From CALKAL01 sp051846895 (GTDB taxonomy: Bacteria > Bacillota > Bacilli > Bacillales > Alkalibacillaceae): a stretch of DNA of 64,000 nt. Location: the NCBI GenBank assembly GCA_051846895.1, contig JBPYCQ010000005.1:1-64000 (forward strand), written 5' to 3'. Numbering within the stretch: the stretch's first letter is position 1; each line of letters opens with the position of its first letter. The position numbers and the translations under genes were made by a program. Below the pieces are notes generated by a model. It was not told the DNA's origin. It did no database searches and saw only the letters and a program-made list of their open reading frames with translations. Shown here piece by piece: positions 1 to 9,667 of the stretch.

Positions 1-1392
1 TTTTGTCCATCTTGCTGGCATGTTAGGTATTTTTTCAAGCTCTGGAATGGTTACAGGGACTTTGTTTTCAAGTGATGCGTGCGGTCGTAAAAAATTAAAA
101 TACGCCACAAACAGAGTAACAAATGAGACAGATCCCTCCTGGGATCCAAAGCCAGTTGTTGCCCTGTAATTACCTTTAAATGTTCGGTTTAACCGCTCAA
201 TGATTTGTTTCAAAGGTCTATGCTCTTTGGAAACGGGATCTTCATTCGTTAAACCGATAACTTTATGAATGTCAAAATGTATACCATGTTGTGTGAAGTA
301 ATGCTGAGCTAGGATATAGATGGGATTCCCATCCACGACAAACGTTAAGTTTCCAGGTATTGTTTTGAACTTTTGTAAGACTTGATCTAGTGCTTTAATT
401 GCTGATGGCGTATCACGATTAGGTGAAACAGGGTAGGACAAAATAATCTTCTTAACCGCGTCAAAGAAAAAGAACAGGTAATGCCAGCGTCCTTTTACTC
501 GAATGTATGTCTCATCACCGCAGAAGCTGTCCGACAGCTCGTACGGGTAATGGTCCACAAACGGCTTGGTAACTAAAGCAACACTATTCATGTAATTTAA
601 AATCGTTTGATGAGAGATCTTAATCCCATGGATATCATACATTAGTGCAGCCGTTTTACGAGCTGAAAGGCCATAGTTCACATGATAAGTCAAAATAAGT
701 CCTAACGTATGAGGTGACACATAAATTCGAGATAAGTCAACTTTCGGATGCACGGGTGATTCCTTGGATAAGGGCTTAAAATCAAAATTAAATTCACGAA
801 AAATGTAACGAACTTTAAATACCTGAGGATCCTCTTTAAATCGCTGTTTCTCTTCTTTAGTCATTTTGTTTACATTCTTTTGATAAAAGGAGCAGTTATT
901 ATTTTTACACTTGTAAACGTAAAAATCCTTACGCTCTTTAATTCTTTCTAGGGTCTTTAAACAATGTGGACATTTGATAATGACCTCCTTAAGGAACCTA
1001 TTTTGCTTACTAAATAAGCATGAGCACACTTTACAATGATACTGTCCTTTATCACCGTTATTTGCGTATAAGTATGCCGAAGGTGCTGAACACTTTGGGC
1101 ACGTGAGTGTCGTAGGAACCGTAACCACACTATTTTTACGGCGAACGACTGGTTTTAACACTTTACCATGTCTAGTTTGGTAATCAACAAGAAGTTGTTT
1201 ATGATTAATCTTTTCAAGGGTTTCAATGATAGGCATATCGTCGACTTGTAATTTGCGATAAGGTTTGTTGACAGGCTCATCGAACTGAGCTTTGGCAACA
1301 GATTTGCCTACTATAATCCCTATTAATGCAAAAATTATTTTTTCTTGAAGCTTGATATAATTCATCAAATAAGTTAATAATTGAGGTAACAA
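1..1392 (-). CDS. DDE transposase with zinc ribbons, C-terminus cut by window edge
   Basis: This is the first 464 codons of a transposase that runs off the left edge. It probably cuts and joins DNA for an IS6/IS240-like element. Reading the minus strand, two zinc-ribbon-like CxxC pairs come first (TCPKCSA...HCKVCS, then IKCPHC...YKCKNNNC), followed by a helix-turn-helix stretch (LSARKTAALMYD) and an RNase H-like core. The core holds DETYIRVKGRWHY (first Asp), VVDGNP (second Asp) and IIERLNRTFKGNYR (Glu), the expected DDE triad. The TTG start at 1392 is chosen because AAAGGAAG lies about 7 nt upstream and no better start is in frame. A 9-bp inverted repeat (1382-1390 with 1429-1437) encloses the start and ribosome site. 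The family name is from motif memory; the DDE assignment is firm. Confidence 0.82.
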   Translation of the reverse strand, partial: MLPQLLTYLMNYIKLQEKIIFALIGIIVGKSVAKAQFDEPVNKPYRKLQVDDMPIIETLEKINHKQLLVDYQTRHGKVLKPVVRRKNSVVTVPTTLTCPKCSAPSAYLYANNGDKGQYHCKVCSCLFSKQNRFLKEVIIKCPHCLKTLERIKERKDFYVYKCKNNNCSFYQKNVNKMTKEEKQRFKEDPQVFKVRYIFREFNFDFKPLSKESPVHPKVDLSRIYVSPHTLGLILTYHVNYGLSARKTAALMYDIHGIKISHQTILNYMNSVALVTKPFVDHYPYELSDSFCGDETYIRVKGRWHYLFFFFDAVKKIILSYPVSPNRDTPSAIKALDQVLQKFKTIPGNLTFVVDGNPIYILAQHYFTQHGIHFDIHKVIGLTNEDPVSKEHRPLKQIIERLNRTFKGNYRATTGFGSQEGSVSFVTLFVAYFNFLRPHASLENKVPVTIPELEKIPNMPARWTK

Positions 1393-1450
1393 CTTGTCAC
1401 TTCCTTTTCAGGGGTTTTTGAGAGTGTGGTTACCTCATAAATACTCTGAA
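1..1450 (-). mobile_element. Insertion sequence, partial (left end outside window)
   Basis: The element carries the transposase above. The end upstream of the gene should lie a little beyond its start, but the terminal inverted repeat cannot be defined because the other end is outside the window, so the right boundary is a guess. No target duplication can be tested. Confidence 0.5.
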
Positions 1451-1559
1451 TTTAAGGGGGTGGCAAGTTTTTTGCATTTAAAGACTATTAAATCAAGGTT
1501 ATAACAAGTTTTTACTAAGAAACTTTTGACAATACGAAACACCGGGGGAGGGTGATAAG

Positions 1560-2336
1560 ATGAAAGGTATTGTTTCTGTATTATTATTTTCAGTATTAAT
1601 TATTTGTGGCATTTGGTTACATATACAAGGGATCCTGATCTCATTTTTTAACGGCAATTCTTCACTTCACCACATTGCTTATGAGCTTCATATGAATCCT
1701 TTCATTAGATACGGAATCATATCGATCTATTTTCTATCAATCATCTTTTATCTCTTTGAATATAAAAAGGGTATGAAAAAGCTTCGTACGTCTCTTTTAA
1801 TTATATCTTCCCTGCTTGTTATTCCGATTTACACACATATCGTTATAAATGAATACAAAATGGAGACTGAACCGGTGTCTAACCCTATATTTGAAGATGT
1901 TGATCAGCTGTTAGATTATGCTGTGATTGAGGACTTCTCATACGATAATCAATCAAAAACTGTTCACTTGAAATTAAATTATGGAACCGATAAAAATGAC
2001 ATTCTAGTTGAGTATTTCAAAAATGGTGGATCATTAACAGATGCAAAAGAACGATCTATAAAAAGGAGTTTACATTATGATATGAGTTATATTATTCATA
2101 ATGTTTGGTCAAAAACTCATCGGCCGAAAAATATAATATTTGATGTTAAATGGGGTAAGGATGTTTTATTAACGCTTACAGCTAAAAAAAGTGAGAGGTT
2201 TTTAAGTTATTATGACAATAAAGAAAGCGACGAGTTTAATTCTATTTACGACCATATTGACGTAGCAAAGGAAAATGGGAATTATGTAATCAAATTAAGA
2301 AGCAATAATGGACATTGGATAAATGTTGCGCCTTAA
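1560..2336 (+). CDS. Hypothetical membrane protein with extracytoplasmic C-terminal domain
   Basis: I do not recognise this 258-residue protein. It has three hydrophobic segments (about residues 3-22, 50-66 and 77-94) followed by a soluble, charged C-terminal domain of about 160 residues, probably outside the membrane. The ATG at 1560 is preceded by a very strong GGGGGAGGGTG site. It stands alone between the IS fragment and a convergent MFS gene. The domain has alternating beta-like segments (KTVHLKLNYG, KNIIFDVKWG, VLLTLTAKKS) but no motif I can name. Function unknown. Confidence 0.75.
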   Translation: MKGIVSVLLFSVLIICGIWLHIQGILISFFNGNSSLHHIAYELHMNPFIRYGIISIYFLSIIFYLFEYKKGMKKLRTSLLIISSLLVIPIYTHIVINEYKMETEPVSNPIFEDVDQLLDYAVIEDFSYDNQSKTVHLKLNYGTDKNDILVEYFKNGGSLTDAKERSIKRSLHYDMSYIIHNVWSKTHRPKNIIFDVKWGKDVLLTLTAKKSERFLSYYDNKESDEFNSIYDHIDVAKENGNYVIKLRSNNGHWINVAP

Positions 2337-2436
2337 ACTTTTTTAAGGGACTTATCTCGTGAATGGTGATTTGTCTAGGATTAATTGTCAACCACGGTCA
2401 CTACTAAATAATTTTACGGTTTATAAAAATAATAGA

Positions 2437-2455
2437 GACTTCCAACCTGGAAATC
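2437..2455 (-). terminator. Rho-independent terminator of the MFS gene
   Basis: On the minus strand GATTTCCA-GGT-TGGAAGTC forms an 8-bp stem (one G-T pair) followed by TCTATTATTTTTATA. It directly follows the stop codon of the MFS gene. Confidence 0.65.
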
Positions 2456-2456
2456 C

Positions 2457-3704
2457 CTAATCATCTGTAGATTTTAACTTTCGGAATACGATTAAGAAAT
2501 AAATCGATCCCACTAAATACAATCCGGCTGTAATAGTAAAGACATGAGCATATCCCCAATACGGACCGTACACCATAACAATTGAAGTAGATACGGGCCC
2601 CATAAATGCCCAGCCTAGCTGGAAGACCATTTGGTTAATCGAGTTGGCAAGCCCCTTCATCGAATCGTCAACTTTAGACATCATCAATGACGATTGAATA
2701 GGATTACCAGCATTCATTAACGCCTGTCTAAAAAGGAACCCAAGACTTGCAAGTAATAGATTTTCTGTATAAGCAGTTAGTAGTAAGAATGGTAGAGAGG
2801 CTAGCTGTAAATAAACAACAGCCCTTACTTCGCCGACCCTTTTTACGATGTATGGACCAATGAACATAGCAACCGCTGTGGCAGCTTGCCCTAATGAAAT
2901 AATGAGTCCGATGATTGAGTTAGAAGCTGCAAATCTTTCTGCAAAGTATAAGTTTAAGTACGGAATGACCAGTCCACTACCAAATCCAATAATTAATTGT
3001 GATATGGCAAATAGAATAATTATTTTAAACCCAGTTTTATTCGAACGGAAAAACTGTTTAAGTGGAAGCTTTTCATGTTGCTCTAACGTACGCTTAGGTT
3101 TTTCTACCATTTTGACAATAGGTAGAAAAGCTACTAAATAAATGATACTTCCAATAATTAAAGTAATCCGAATACTACTTAGTTCGGTTGTAAATAGGGT
3201 GAAAAAGTCTGTTAATGTTCCACCTAGTAAACTTCCAACCACATTCGCTGCTGTCATAATAGCAGAGTTCAAGCTAAATAGATGAACACGCTGTTTTGGT
3301 TTAGAGTTCTCTGCCAACCAAGGAATCGAAGAAACTTGTAGAAAGGCAGTGAAAATCCCTGTTGCGAACCCAGTGATTAGTAAAAGGGATTGCGCCTCAA
3401 CAATACTTCGTAAAAATAATATTAATCCAGCAAGCAAAACACCGAACGCCATCACACGTTTTCTACTGAATTTATCACTCATTATACCAGCAGGAACAAG
3501 AATGATAGCTGTTGCTAAAGCAGTTAATGCGATCACCTGACCATTAACTGTGTGACTAAGACCTAGCTCTTGGATATATATATTATAAATAACCATAAAC
3601 ATTCCCATCCCAATCTGGGAGAAAATGCTTGCCCATATAGCTAGCTTAATATTTTTATTGTATGTCCTAAACTGTGATGCCCACTCTTGGAGAAACAAAG
3701 CCAT
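2457..3704 (-). CDS. MFS transporter
   Basis: A 415-residue major facilitator superfamily carrier with about 12 membrane segments in the cytoplasmic membrane. The loop between segments 2 and 3 reads GIMSDKFSRKRVM, a good MFS signature (GxxxDRxGRR-like). The central loop (KMVEKPKRTLEQHEK) separates two six-helix halves. Substrate cannot be told from sequence; a drug or metabolite exporter is the usual guess for this type. The ATG at 3704 has only a weak GGACG site. The gene is monocistronic, read away from the GrpB gene, with its own terminator. Confidence 0.85.
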   Translation of the reverse strand: MALFLQEWASQFRTYNKNIKLAIWASIFSQIGMGMFMVIYNIYIQELGLSHTVNGQVIALTALATAIILVPAGIMSDKFSRKRVMAFGVLLAGLILFLRSIVEAQSLLLITGFATGIFTAFLQVSSIPWLAENSKPKQRVHLFSLNSAIMTAANVVGSLLGGTLTDFFTLFTTELSSIRITLIIGSIIYLVAFLPIVKMVEKPKRTLEQHEKLPLKQFFRSNKTGFKIIILFAISQLIIGFGSGLVIPYLNLYFAERFAASNSIIGLIISLGQAATAVAMFIGPYIVKRVGEVRAVVYLQLASLPFLLLTAYTENLLLASLGFLFRQALMNAGNPIQSSLMMSKVDDSMKGLANSINQMVFQLGWAFMGPVSTSIVMVYGPYWGYAHVFTITAGLYLVGSIYFLIVFRKLKSTDD

Positions 3705-3857
3705 TGTTGTTTACACGTCCTTATATTAGTACAAACCTATTTCGTGTCCCTAAGTAATATACAATCATTTGGATAAAAAGTAAATGAAAATGTTAAAAAT
3801 GGGGAGAGAGTTGTCAGGAGGTTATATCTCGACTAAGGGGATGTAATTTAAAATAAA

Positions 3858-3883
3858 AGCCGTCCAAAAAGTATCGGACGGCT
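3858..3883. terminator. Orphan terminator-like hairpin
   Basis: AGCCGTCC and GGACGGCT form a perfect 8-bp stem around a 10-nt loop. On the minus strand it is followed by TTTTATTTT, so it would work as a minus-strand terminator, yet no minus-strand gene ends here: the region 3705-4002 lies between divergent genes. The rest of this gap holds only presumed promoters. It may be a relic of a lost gene or an attenuator in the MFS leader. Confidence 0.45.
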
Positions 3884-4002
3884 AATTAATCTCATTTTTA
3901 TCGCAATTTAATTATACCATAATTTACAATCAATTATTAGTCTACAAATTAATTATACACCCTGTTATGCTCAGTAGACATTGAACATATTGGAGGGGTT
4001 TC

Positions 4003-4524
4003 ATGTTAGGCTTAAAGAAAAATGAAGTTAAATTGTTACCTTTTAATTCGAATTGGAAAAAGTCATTTGTCGAGGAGAAGAAATTACTAGAATTATTAAT
4101 AGGGGAGCATATAACAGGAATTGAGCATTTTGGAAGTACAGCGATTCCAGGAATTAAAGCAAAGCCAATTATTGATATACTTATTGGTGTTCGTTCGTTG
4201 GAAGATGTTGAAAAATTTGATGCGAAAAAACTGGGGGAAGCGGATTATTATCATTTGCCACGGGTACAGATTGAAGGGAAGGTCCTTTTTGCTAAATTTT
4301 CAGATTTAAAAAATCTAACGAGAACGCACTATGTACATATCGTTGAGCATGGTGGCGATTGGTGGAAAGAACATTTGAATTTTCGTGATCAATTAATTGC
4401 CAACCCAAGCTTAGCGAAAGAGTATGAAACATTAAAAGTGAAATATGCAACAGAATACCCTGATGATGTTCAAGCATACACAGATGCTAAAGAGGAGTTT
4501 GTGGAAAGCGTATTGAAGAGATAA
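4003..4524 (+). CDS. GrpB family (UPF0157) protein, nucleotidyltransferase-like
   Basis: A 173-residue member of the GrpB/UPF0157 family, cytoplasmic proteins with a nucleotidyltransferase-like fold whose substrate is generally unknown. The family core is visible as IEHFGSTAIPGIKAKPIID at about residues 41-59, followed by the conserved HYVHIVEHGG segment. The ATG is preceded by TTGGAGGGG with good spacing. It is a single gene, convergent with citA and sharing the terminator between them. Family assignment is firm; biochemical role is not known. Confidence 0.88.
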   Translation: MLGLKKNEVKLLPFNSNWKKSFVEEKKLLELLIGEHITGIEHFGSTAIPGIKAKPIIDILIGVRSLEDVEKFDAKKLGEADYYHLPRVQIEGKVLFAKFSDLKNLTRTHYVHIVEHGGDWWKEHLNFRDQLIANPSLAKEYETLKVKYATEYPDDVQAYTDAKEEFVESVLKR

Positions 4525-4570
4525 AGTAAAACGTAATTGGATTGTTTAAGATAGGTAGAATAAAGTAAAT

Positions 4571-4598
4571 GGGCGCTCTAACCAAGGCTAGAGCGCTC
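4571..4598. terminator. Bidirectional terminator between GrpB gene and citA
   Basis: GCGCTCTA and TAGAGCGC form an 8-bp stem with an 8-nt loop, extendable at the base by a G-T and a G-C pair. It lies between two convergent genes and can serve both. Confidence 0.6.
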
Positions 4599-4608
4599 AT
4601 TCAACCCT

Positions 4609-5702
4609 TTACTCATATTTTTCTCCGATGTACTGTGCTTTAGGTCGGAAAATAACGTTGTCTTCTAACTGCTCCATGACATGTGCGGTCCAGCCGACGA
4701 TTCGGCTCGCTGTAAAAGTGGCTGTAAATAAAAAAGAAGGTAGCTCAAGCTCTTTCATGACAGCGGCCGCATAGTATTCTACATTCGTATACAGCCCTCG
4801 TCCTGGTTTCAATTGCTCCAAAACGTTTATGGCAATATCTTCAACCTTTAGCGCTAAGTCAAACCAATCATCATCGTTTTTCTCATTTAATAAATATCCC
4901 TTAAAGCTTCTACGCGGGGATCTAATGTTTTGTAGACGCGATGCCCGAATCCCATTAATTTTTCTCCGTGTAACACCTTTTCTCTTATTAGAGACTCGAT
5001 GTCATCTCTGTTCATACATTCATTTAATAGATCAATAACACCAGTTGGAGCGCCACCATGAAGCGGGCCTTTCATCGTTCCAACAGCTGATGTAATAGCC
5101 GATGCTAAATCGGATTCAGTCGATGCAGTGACTCTTGCTGAAAACGTTGAAGCATTTAATCCATGTTCCATCGTTAAAATCATATACGTCTCCAATGCTT
5201 GAACGTATGAACGTTTAGGCTCCTTACCGTTGATCATATATAGATAATATGCGACGTGATCAAGGTCTTCTCGAACTTCTGGCATCGGTTTATTAGTTAA
5301 TTGCGATTCTCGATATGCAATGATGGCAGGTAAGAGTGATGTCATTCTAATAGAATCGGTAATCGTCGGCTGCTCGCTCGATTGAAGCATCAAAGCAGAT
5401 ATAGCTGTTCTAATAACACTTAGCATATCTAATTCTGATGGAAGTTCTTTTATAATAATTTTTAAATAAGGAGGCAGATCACGTGATTGTTGAAACGCCT
5501 TTTTTATATCGCTTAGTTCTTCTGAATTAGGTAAGTGTCCGTGCCAAAGTAAATGTGCGACTTCTTCAAAGGAGTAGGTCTTTGCCAATTGATTAGCAGA
5601 ATACCCACGATAAATAAGCTTGCCCCTCTCGCCATCGATATCACTTAACTTGGTTTCCGTGCAAATGACTCCTTTTAATCCTTTGTAAACCATCTGAACC
5701 AC
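4609..5702 (-). pseudogene. citA: Citrate synthase, CitA type, frameshifted
   Basis: Citrate synthase condenses acetyl-CoA and oxaloacetate in the TCA cycle. The first 271 codons (5702 down to 4887) hold the signature GFGHRVYKTLDPR and the conserved EHGLNAS and LHGGAPTGV segments. Translation then stops at DIY-TAA, while the C-terminal part (KPGRGLYTNVEYYAAAV through the last helix) continues in another frame to 4609. The break is at about 4885-4895: adding one base to the TTTATTAAAT stretch restores a smooth D-I-Y-L-N-E reading. Total length is 1094 nt, one short of 365 codons, matching the usual size of about 365 residues. It is divergent from the LysR gene, the arrangement of citA-citR in Bacillus subtilis. 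Either a one-base sequencing deletion or a recent null allele. Confidence 0.88.
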
Positions 5703-5738
5703 TCCCTTTGCTTTACTTACAATTAGTATATGATGTAA

Positions 5739-5795
5739 AATTGATTAATAAAATTAAAATATTTTAATCATTTCAATTAACTTTATTAATCAATT
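5739..5795. promoter_or_regulatory. citA-citR intergenic operator with nested palindromes
   Basis: A 14-bp inverted repeat, AATTGATTAATAAA (5739-5752) and TTTATTAATCAATT (5782-5795), encloses a second perfect palindrome ATTAAAATATTTTAAT (5753-5768). LysR-type regulators bind T-N11-A dyads between divergent promoters, so this is the expected CitR site. The function is inferred from position and symmetry. Confidence 0.6.
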
Positions 5796-5806
5796 AGAGG
5801 TGAGTT

Positions 5807-6687
5807 ATGGAGCTTTCATGGATGAAAACGTTTATTACCGTTTCGGAATTAAAGAATTTTAGAAAAGCAGCTGAAGCCTTGTATGTTTCTCAACCGACAG
5901 TAACTGTCCATATACAAGCGTTAGAAAAAGAACTTGGGGTGACTCTTTTTGAAAGAAATCAACGCCATGTCAAGCTCACTGAAGAAGGGCGACTTTACCT
6001 TCCTTATGCATTGACGTCCTTCACTTACATCGTGAAGGAATCAATCGACTTCATTCAGCGAAACAAGGTTATCAATCGAAATTAACATTAGCCATTTCGC
6101 CTTTAATTGCTGATACGATTATGCCTTTTGTTTTGAAAAAATATTTAGACAACCACTCTGAAGTCGAAGTGGACTTAAATGTGATGGATTCGACTCGGAT
6201 AGAAGAAGCAGTATTAAGTGAAAAAGTTGATATCGGATTAACTTTAATTGAAAGTCGAGAAGAAGCGCTAAGTCAACAAGTGTTATATGAGGATCAAATT
6301 GTTTTCGCCGCACCACATGATGGATACGATTTAGAAACAGCTCCAGCAAGCGATCCAGAACAATTATTTAGGCAGTATTATGTACTAACACATAATCATC
6401 CTCACTATTGGAATTCGCTTTTGCATCAACTTAATAATAGGTTTTCGAATATTAGAACAATGAAGGTATCACAAAATTATATAACTAAACGATTTATCAT
6501 TAGTGGATTAGGCGTTTCTTTTTTACCTAAATCAACAATTAGAAGGGAATTATTAGAGGGAAGAATGATTGAAGTTGATCTACCAGACTTTTCTTTGCCA
6601 AAAGTGAAAACTTACGCCTTAATGAAATATCATCATGAACGAGAGAAGCGGTTTTTACAATTTGTTGAGAAATACCATTTTCAGTAA
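5807..6687 (+). pseudogene. citR: LysR-type regulator, CitR-like, frameshifted
   Basis: LysR regulator divergent from citA, expected to control it. The first 92 codons hold the winged helix-turn-helix (LKNFRKAAEALYVSQPTVTVHIQALEKELG). The frame then closes at 6085, but the effector-binding domain reads on in the next frame from about 6061 (KQGYQSKLTLAIS..., joining MPFVLKKYLDNH at 6121) to 6687. One missing base after CAGCG at about 6060 would give Q-R-K-Q-G-Y and a 293-residue protein of normal LysR length (881 nt equals 3x293+2). The ATG at 5807 has GAGGTGAGTT upstream. As with citA next door, this is a single-base deletion in an otherwise intact gene. Confidence 0.87.
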
Positions 6688-6780
6688 TCCTTGATTATTT
6701 ATTGTGGTCTTTGAAATAATAAATGTTATTCAACCCTTTTTAACTAGATATCGTATTGACATAGCGGGGAGGACAACTTT

Positions 6781-8982
6781 TTGCGAAATATTTTTAAAAT
6801 ATACACCAATGATTTGAAAAGTGTCGGGACAAATTGGGTAGCTGCTATAGTGATTGGTGGGTTAATAATTTTACCTTCATTATATGCATGGATGAATATT
6901 ATAGCTTCATGGGATCCTTATGGTCAAACAGATCAAATACCTGTAGCGGTTGTTAATGAAGATGTTGGTGCAACAGTTCGAAATGAGGACATCCATGTTG
7001 GCAATAATCTTGTTAACACGTTAAAAGATAATGATTCATTTGACTGGCAATTCGTCAGTCAAGAAAAAGCTTTGGATAAATTGAACTATGGTGATTATTA
7101 TGCGGTTATTGTCATTCCTGAAAACTTCTCAGAAAGCTTAGGCACTGTGATTAGTGATCACCCTGTAAAAGCCCATGTGAAATATTATGTTAATGAAAAA
7201 ATAAATGCGATTGCACCAAAGATTACAGAAAAAGGCGCATCCATCTTAGTAGAACAAATTAGTAGTCATTTCATTTCAACAGTAAATGGAATAATCTTTG
7301 AAATATTTAACGAAATTGGAATAGAGCTTAAAGGCAATAAGCCAGATATAGAGAAGTTTGAAGAATATATTTTTACATTAGAAGATAATTTGCCTGACAT
7401 TCATGATATTTTGAACGGAACATTAGCTGATGCTAATAGCGCAATTGAACTAATCAATCGAGCACAAGACTTGATCCCTAAAGTTGAAGATGCTGCAACA
7501 AAAGGTTTAAATACTATTGATAAAACAACTGATTTACTGCAGAAAGCAAAGGATCGCTTAGATGAAATTGCCCCAAAAGTAAAAGAAAATTTAGAAACGA
7601 TTCAAGGGATCATATCAAATCTTAATAACTATTTCAATAATGAAGAGCCTAATGTTGATGTTTCAGAAGGTCTACCTAGTGGACAAGCGTTAAATGGACG
7701 AATCAATGATTTAATGACTTCAATAGACAATGTTCAAGATGCATTAAACCAAGTTCCGCAAAGTGAGAATGGAATGGGTAATGACCAGCCTACTCAAGAA
7801 GGCGAACAATCTGGTGACAATCCATCTAACAATAATATAAACAATAGCATTAAAAATCTTGATCGAATTAAAGAAAATTTGTCTTCGCTACAAGAACAAT
7901 TAGAGGAACTTGACCCCTCTCTTAATGATAAACAAACAGAAATTGATGAAATTATTGCTCGCTTAGGGGAAAAAACGAGCCAAATTAATATTCAAATTGA
8001 TGAATTTATAAATGAATATAAGGAAAACATTGAGCCGGTAATAAGGGGAGAAGTGGCACATGCCAAACAAACGTTAACAAATGCAAGAGATATTTTAGTA
8101 AACGTGCAATCAACAATCCCCGAAGTTAAAGATATGTTGTCACGTACAGAAAATAATTTATTAACTGGAAAAGATACTATAGAAGATGTTCTTGGGGAGT
8201 TTCCGTACGTAAATAATAAAGTAAATGAAATAGCTAATCGAATTAGAGATATACAAAATGAAACAGATTTAAATGAAATTATAGATCTTCTTGTTAATGA
8301 TCCGGAAAAAGAGCGAAGTTTTTTCGCAGAACCGGTCGTTCTAGATGAAAATAAAGTGTTCCCTATAGAAAACTACGGAACAGGAATGACGCCTTTTTAT
8401 ACGGTTCTAGCTATCTGGGTAGGGGGATTGCTGTTAATATCATTGCTTTCAACTGAATTACACCAGCCAAACAGTTACACATTGAAAGAAAGTCACTTTG
8501 GGCGATTGTTAACATTCATAAGTATTGGATTGATGCAAACGCTCATTGTGACAGTTGGGAACATATTTTTAATTAATGTTTCGGTAAAGCATCCTTTTTG
8601 GTTTGTTGTATTTGGATTATTTTGTAGTTTAGTGTTTGTTTTAATCATTTACAATTTCGTTTCTGTATTTGGTGATGTTGGCAAGGCTTTAGTTATTATC
8701 TTGTTAGTTCTACAGATTGCTGGAGCTGGTGGGACATATCCGATTGTGTTACTGCCAGAATTTTTTCAAATGATTTCTCCGTTTTTACCGTTTACTTATG
8801 CGATTGATTTAATGCGAGAAGCGGTTGGTGGAATCGTTTGGGGTCGAGTAGCACATGACCTTGTTTATTTACTTTTGTTTGGAACGATTGCTTTTATTTT
8901 TGGAGGTTTCTTAAAACAATTAATCAATAAATACACATCTAAGCTAAAAGAAAAATCGCAACAGTCGGGACTGTTTCATTAA
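6781..8982 (+). CDS. YhgE/Pip family membrane protein
   Basis: A 733-residue protein of the YhgE/Pip (phage infection protein) family. One membrane segment near the N-terminus (about residues 20-40, AAIVIGGLIILPSLYAWMN) is followed by a long extracytoplasmic region of about 500 residues rich in coiled coil and Asn/Gln/Glu, then five or six membrane segments (about 540-720) resembling ABC-2 type permeases. Family members lie in the Gram-positive cell envelope; Lactococcus Pip is a phage receptor and related EsaA proteins belong to type VII secretion. No ESX genes are nearby. The TTG start is set by GGGGAGGA seven bases upstream. Confidence 0.85.
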   Translation: MRNIFKIYTNDLKSVGTNWVAAIVIGGLIILPSLYAWMNIIASWDPYGQTDQIPVAVVNEDVGATVRNEDIHVGNNLVNTLKDNDSFDWQFVSQEKALDKLNYGDYYAVIVIPENFSESLGTVISDHPVKAHVKYYVNEKINAIAPKITEKGASILVEQISSHFISTVNGIIFEIFNEIGIELKGNKPDIEKFEEYIFTLEDNLPDIHDILNGTLADANSAIELINRAQDLIPKVEDAATKGLNTIDKTTDLLQKAKDRLDEIAPKVKENLETIQGIISNLNNYFNNEEPNVDVSEGLPSGQALNGRINDLMTSIDNVQDALNQVPQSENGMGNDQPTQEGEQSGDNPSNNNINNSIKNLDRIKENLSSLQEQLEELDPSLNDKQTEIDEIIARLGEKTSQINIQIDEFINEYKENIEPVIRGEVAHAKQTLTNARDILVNVQSTIPEVKDMLSRTENNLLTGKDTIEDVLGEFPYVNNKVNEIANRIRDIQNETDLNEIIDLLVNDPEKERSFFAEPVVLDENKVFPIENYGTGMTPFYTVLAIWVGGLLLISLLSTELHQPNSYTLKESHFGRLLTFISIGLMQTLIVTVGNIFLINVSVKHPFWFVVFGLFCSLVFVLIIYNFVSVFGDVGKALVIILLVLQIAGAGGTYPIVLLPEFFQMISPFLPFTYAIDLMREAVGGIVWGRVAHDLVYLLLFGTIAFIFGGFLKQLINKYTSKLKEKSQQSGLFH

Positions 8983-8987
8983 CTAAA

Positions 8988-9021
8988 ACGACCACACACT
9001 TATAACTCTATGTGTGGTCGT
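8988..9021. terminator. Bidirectional terminator
   Basis: ACGACCACACA and TGTGTGGTCGT form an 11-bp perfect stem with a 12-nt loop, followed by TTTTTTATT on the plus strand and preceded by an A-rich run serving the minus strand. It separates the convergent YhgE and HAD genes. Confidence 0.9.
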
Positions 9022-9027
9022 TTTTTA

Positions 9028-9651
9028 TTAAAAAATGTTTAGTAACTCTTTAAAGTTATCGATTGAATAAGAGTCTGTATCCAATTTTTCAAAGCCGTAA
9101 CTAGCATAAACAAATGGGATGCCTGCTTCTCTTGCTGCTTGTAAATCTCCTGAAGTGTCACCGACATAAACGGGGTTATTTAATTGGTTTCTGTCCATAA
9201 CAAGCTTAATGTTCTCACTTTTAGATAGACCCGTCCGTCCAGGATTTTCAGCGTCCACAAAATAACGATCTAGCTTATGGTAATCGAAAAAAGCATCCAT
9301 ATATTCCTTTTGGCAGTTGCTTACGAGTGCTAAAGGGTATTTTTCGGCAAGTTTTTGTAGCGTGTCTTCTACATGGTCATATAGTTTCCCGCCCCGCTTA
9401 GATAACTTTTGACATTCTAAGATACCTGTTTGTTCAGTAATCATTTTTTGTTGTGCAGTACTTAACTGTGGGAGGAGCTTTTTAACTAATTTATCAAAAG
9501 GTTGCCCAGTTACTGATCGAATATCATCTATAGTAAGTACTTGGTTAAGGCCGTTTTCTTTTAGTATTTGATTCCAAGATTCTGTTACGATATCTAACGT
9601 ATCCCAAATCGTTCCATCTAAATCTAAAATGATGCTATCTATGTTCTGCAT
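9028..9651 (-). CDS. HAD family hydrolase, phosphoglycolate phosphatase-like
   Basis: A 207-residue haloacid dehalogenase-type phosphatase. Motif I is DLDGTIWDT at residues 10-18 (nucleophile Asp10, general acid Asp12), motif II is the Ser of LALVSNCQ at about 113, Lys of motif III is in TGLSKSENIK, and motif IV is VYVGDTSGDLQAA. A helical cap domain lies between motifs I and II, as in the Gph/PpaX subgroup. It acts on a small phosphorylated metabolite in the cytoplasm; the exact substrate is not evident. It is probably co-transcribed behind the alpha/beta hydrolase, whose stop lies 16 nt upstream. Confidence 0.88.
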   Translation of the reverse strand: MQNIDSIILDLDGTIWDTLDIVTESWNQILKENGLNQVLTIDDIRSVTGQPFDKLVKKLLPQLSTAQQKMITEQTGILECQKLSKRGGKLYDHVEDTLQKLAEKYPLALVSNCQKEYMDAFFDYHKLDRYFVDAENPGRTGLSKSENIKLVMDRNQLNNPVYVGDTSGDLQAAREAGIPFVYASYGFEKLDTDSYSIDNFKELLNIF

Positions 9652-9667
9652 TCATAATACTCCTTTG

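Noticed and set aside
2848..3141. Plus-strand frame inside the MFS gene
   Set aside because: Shadow of the MFS gene; codon use and lack of ribosome site argue against it.
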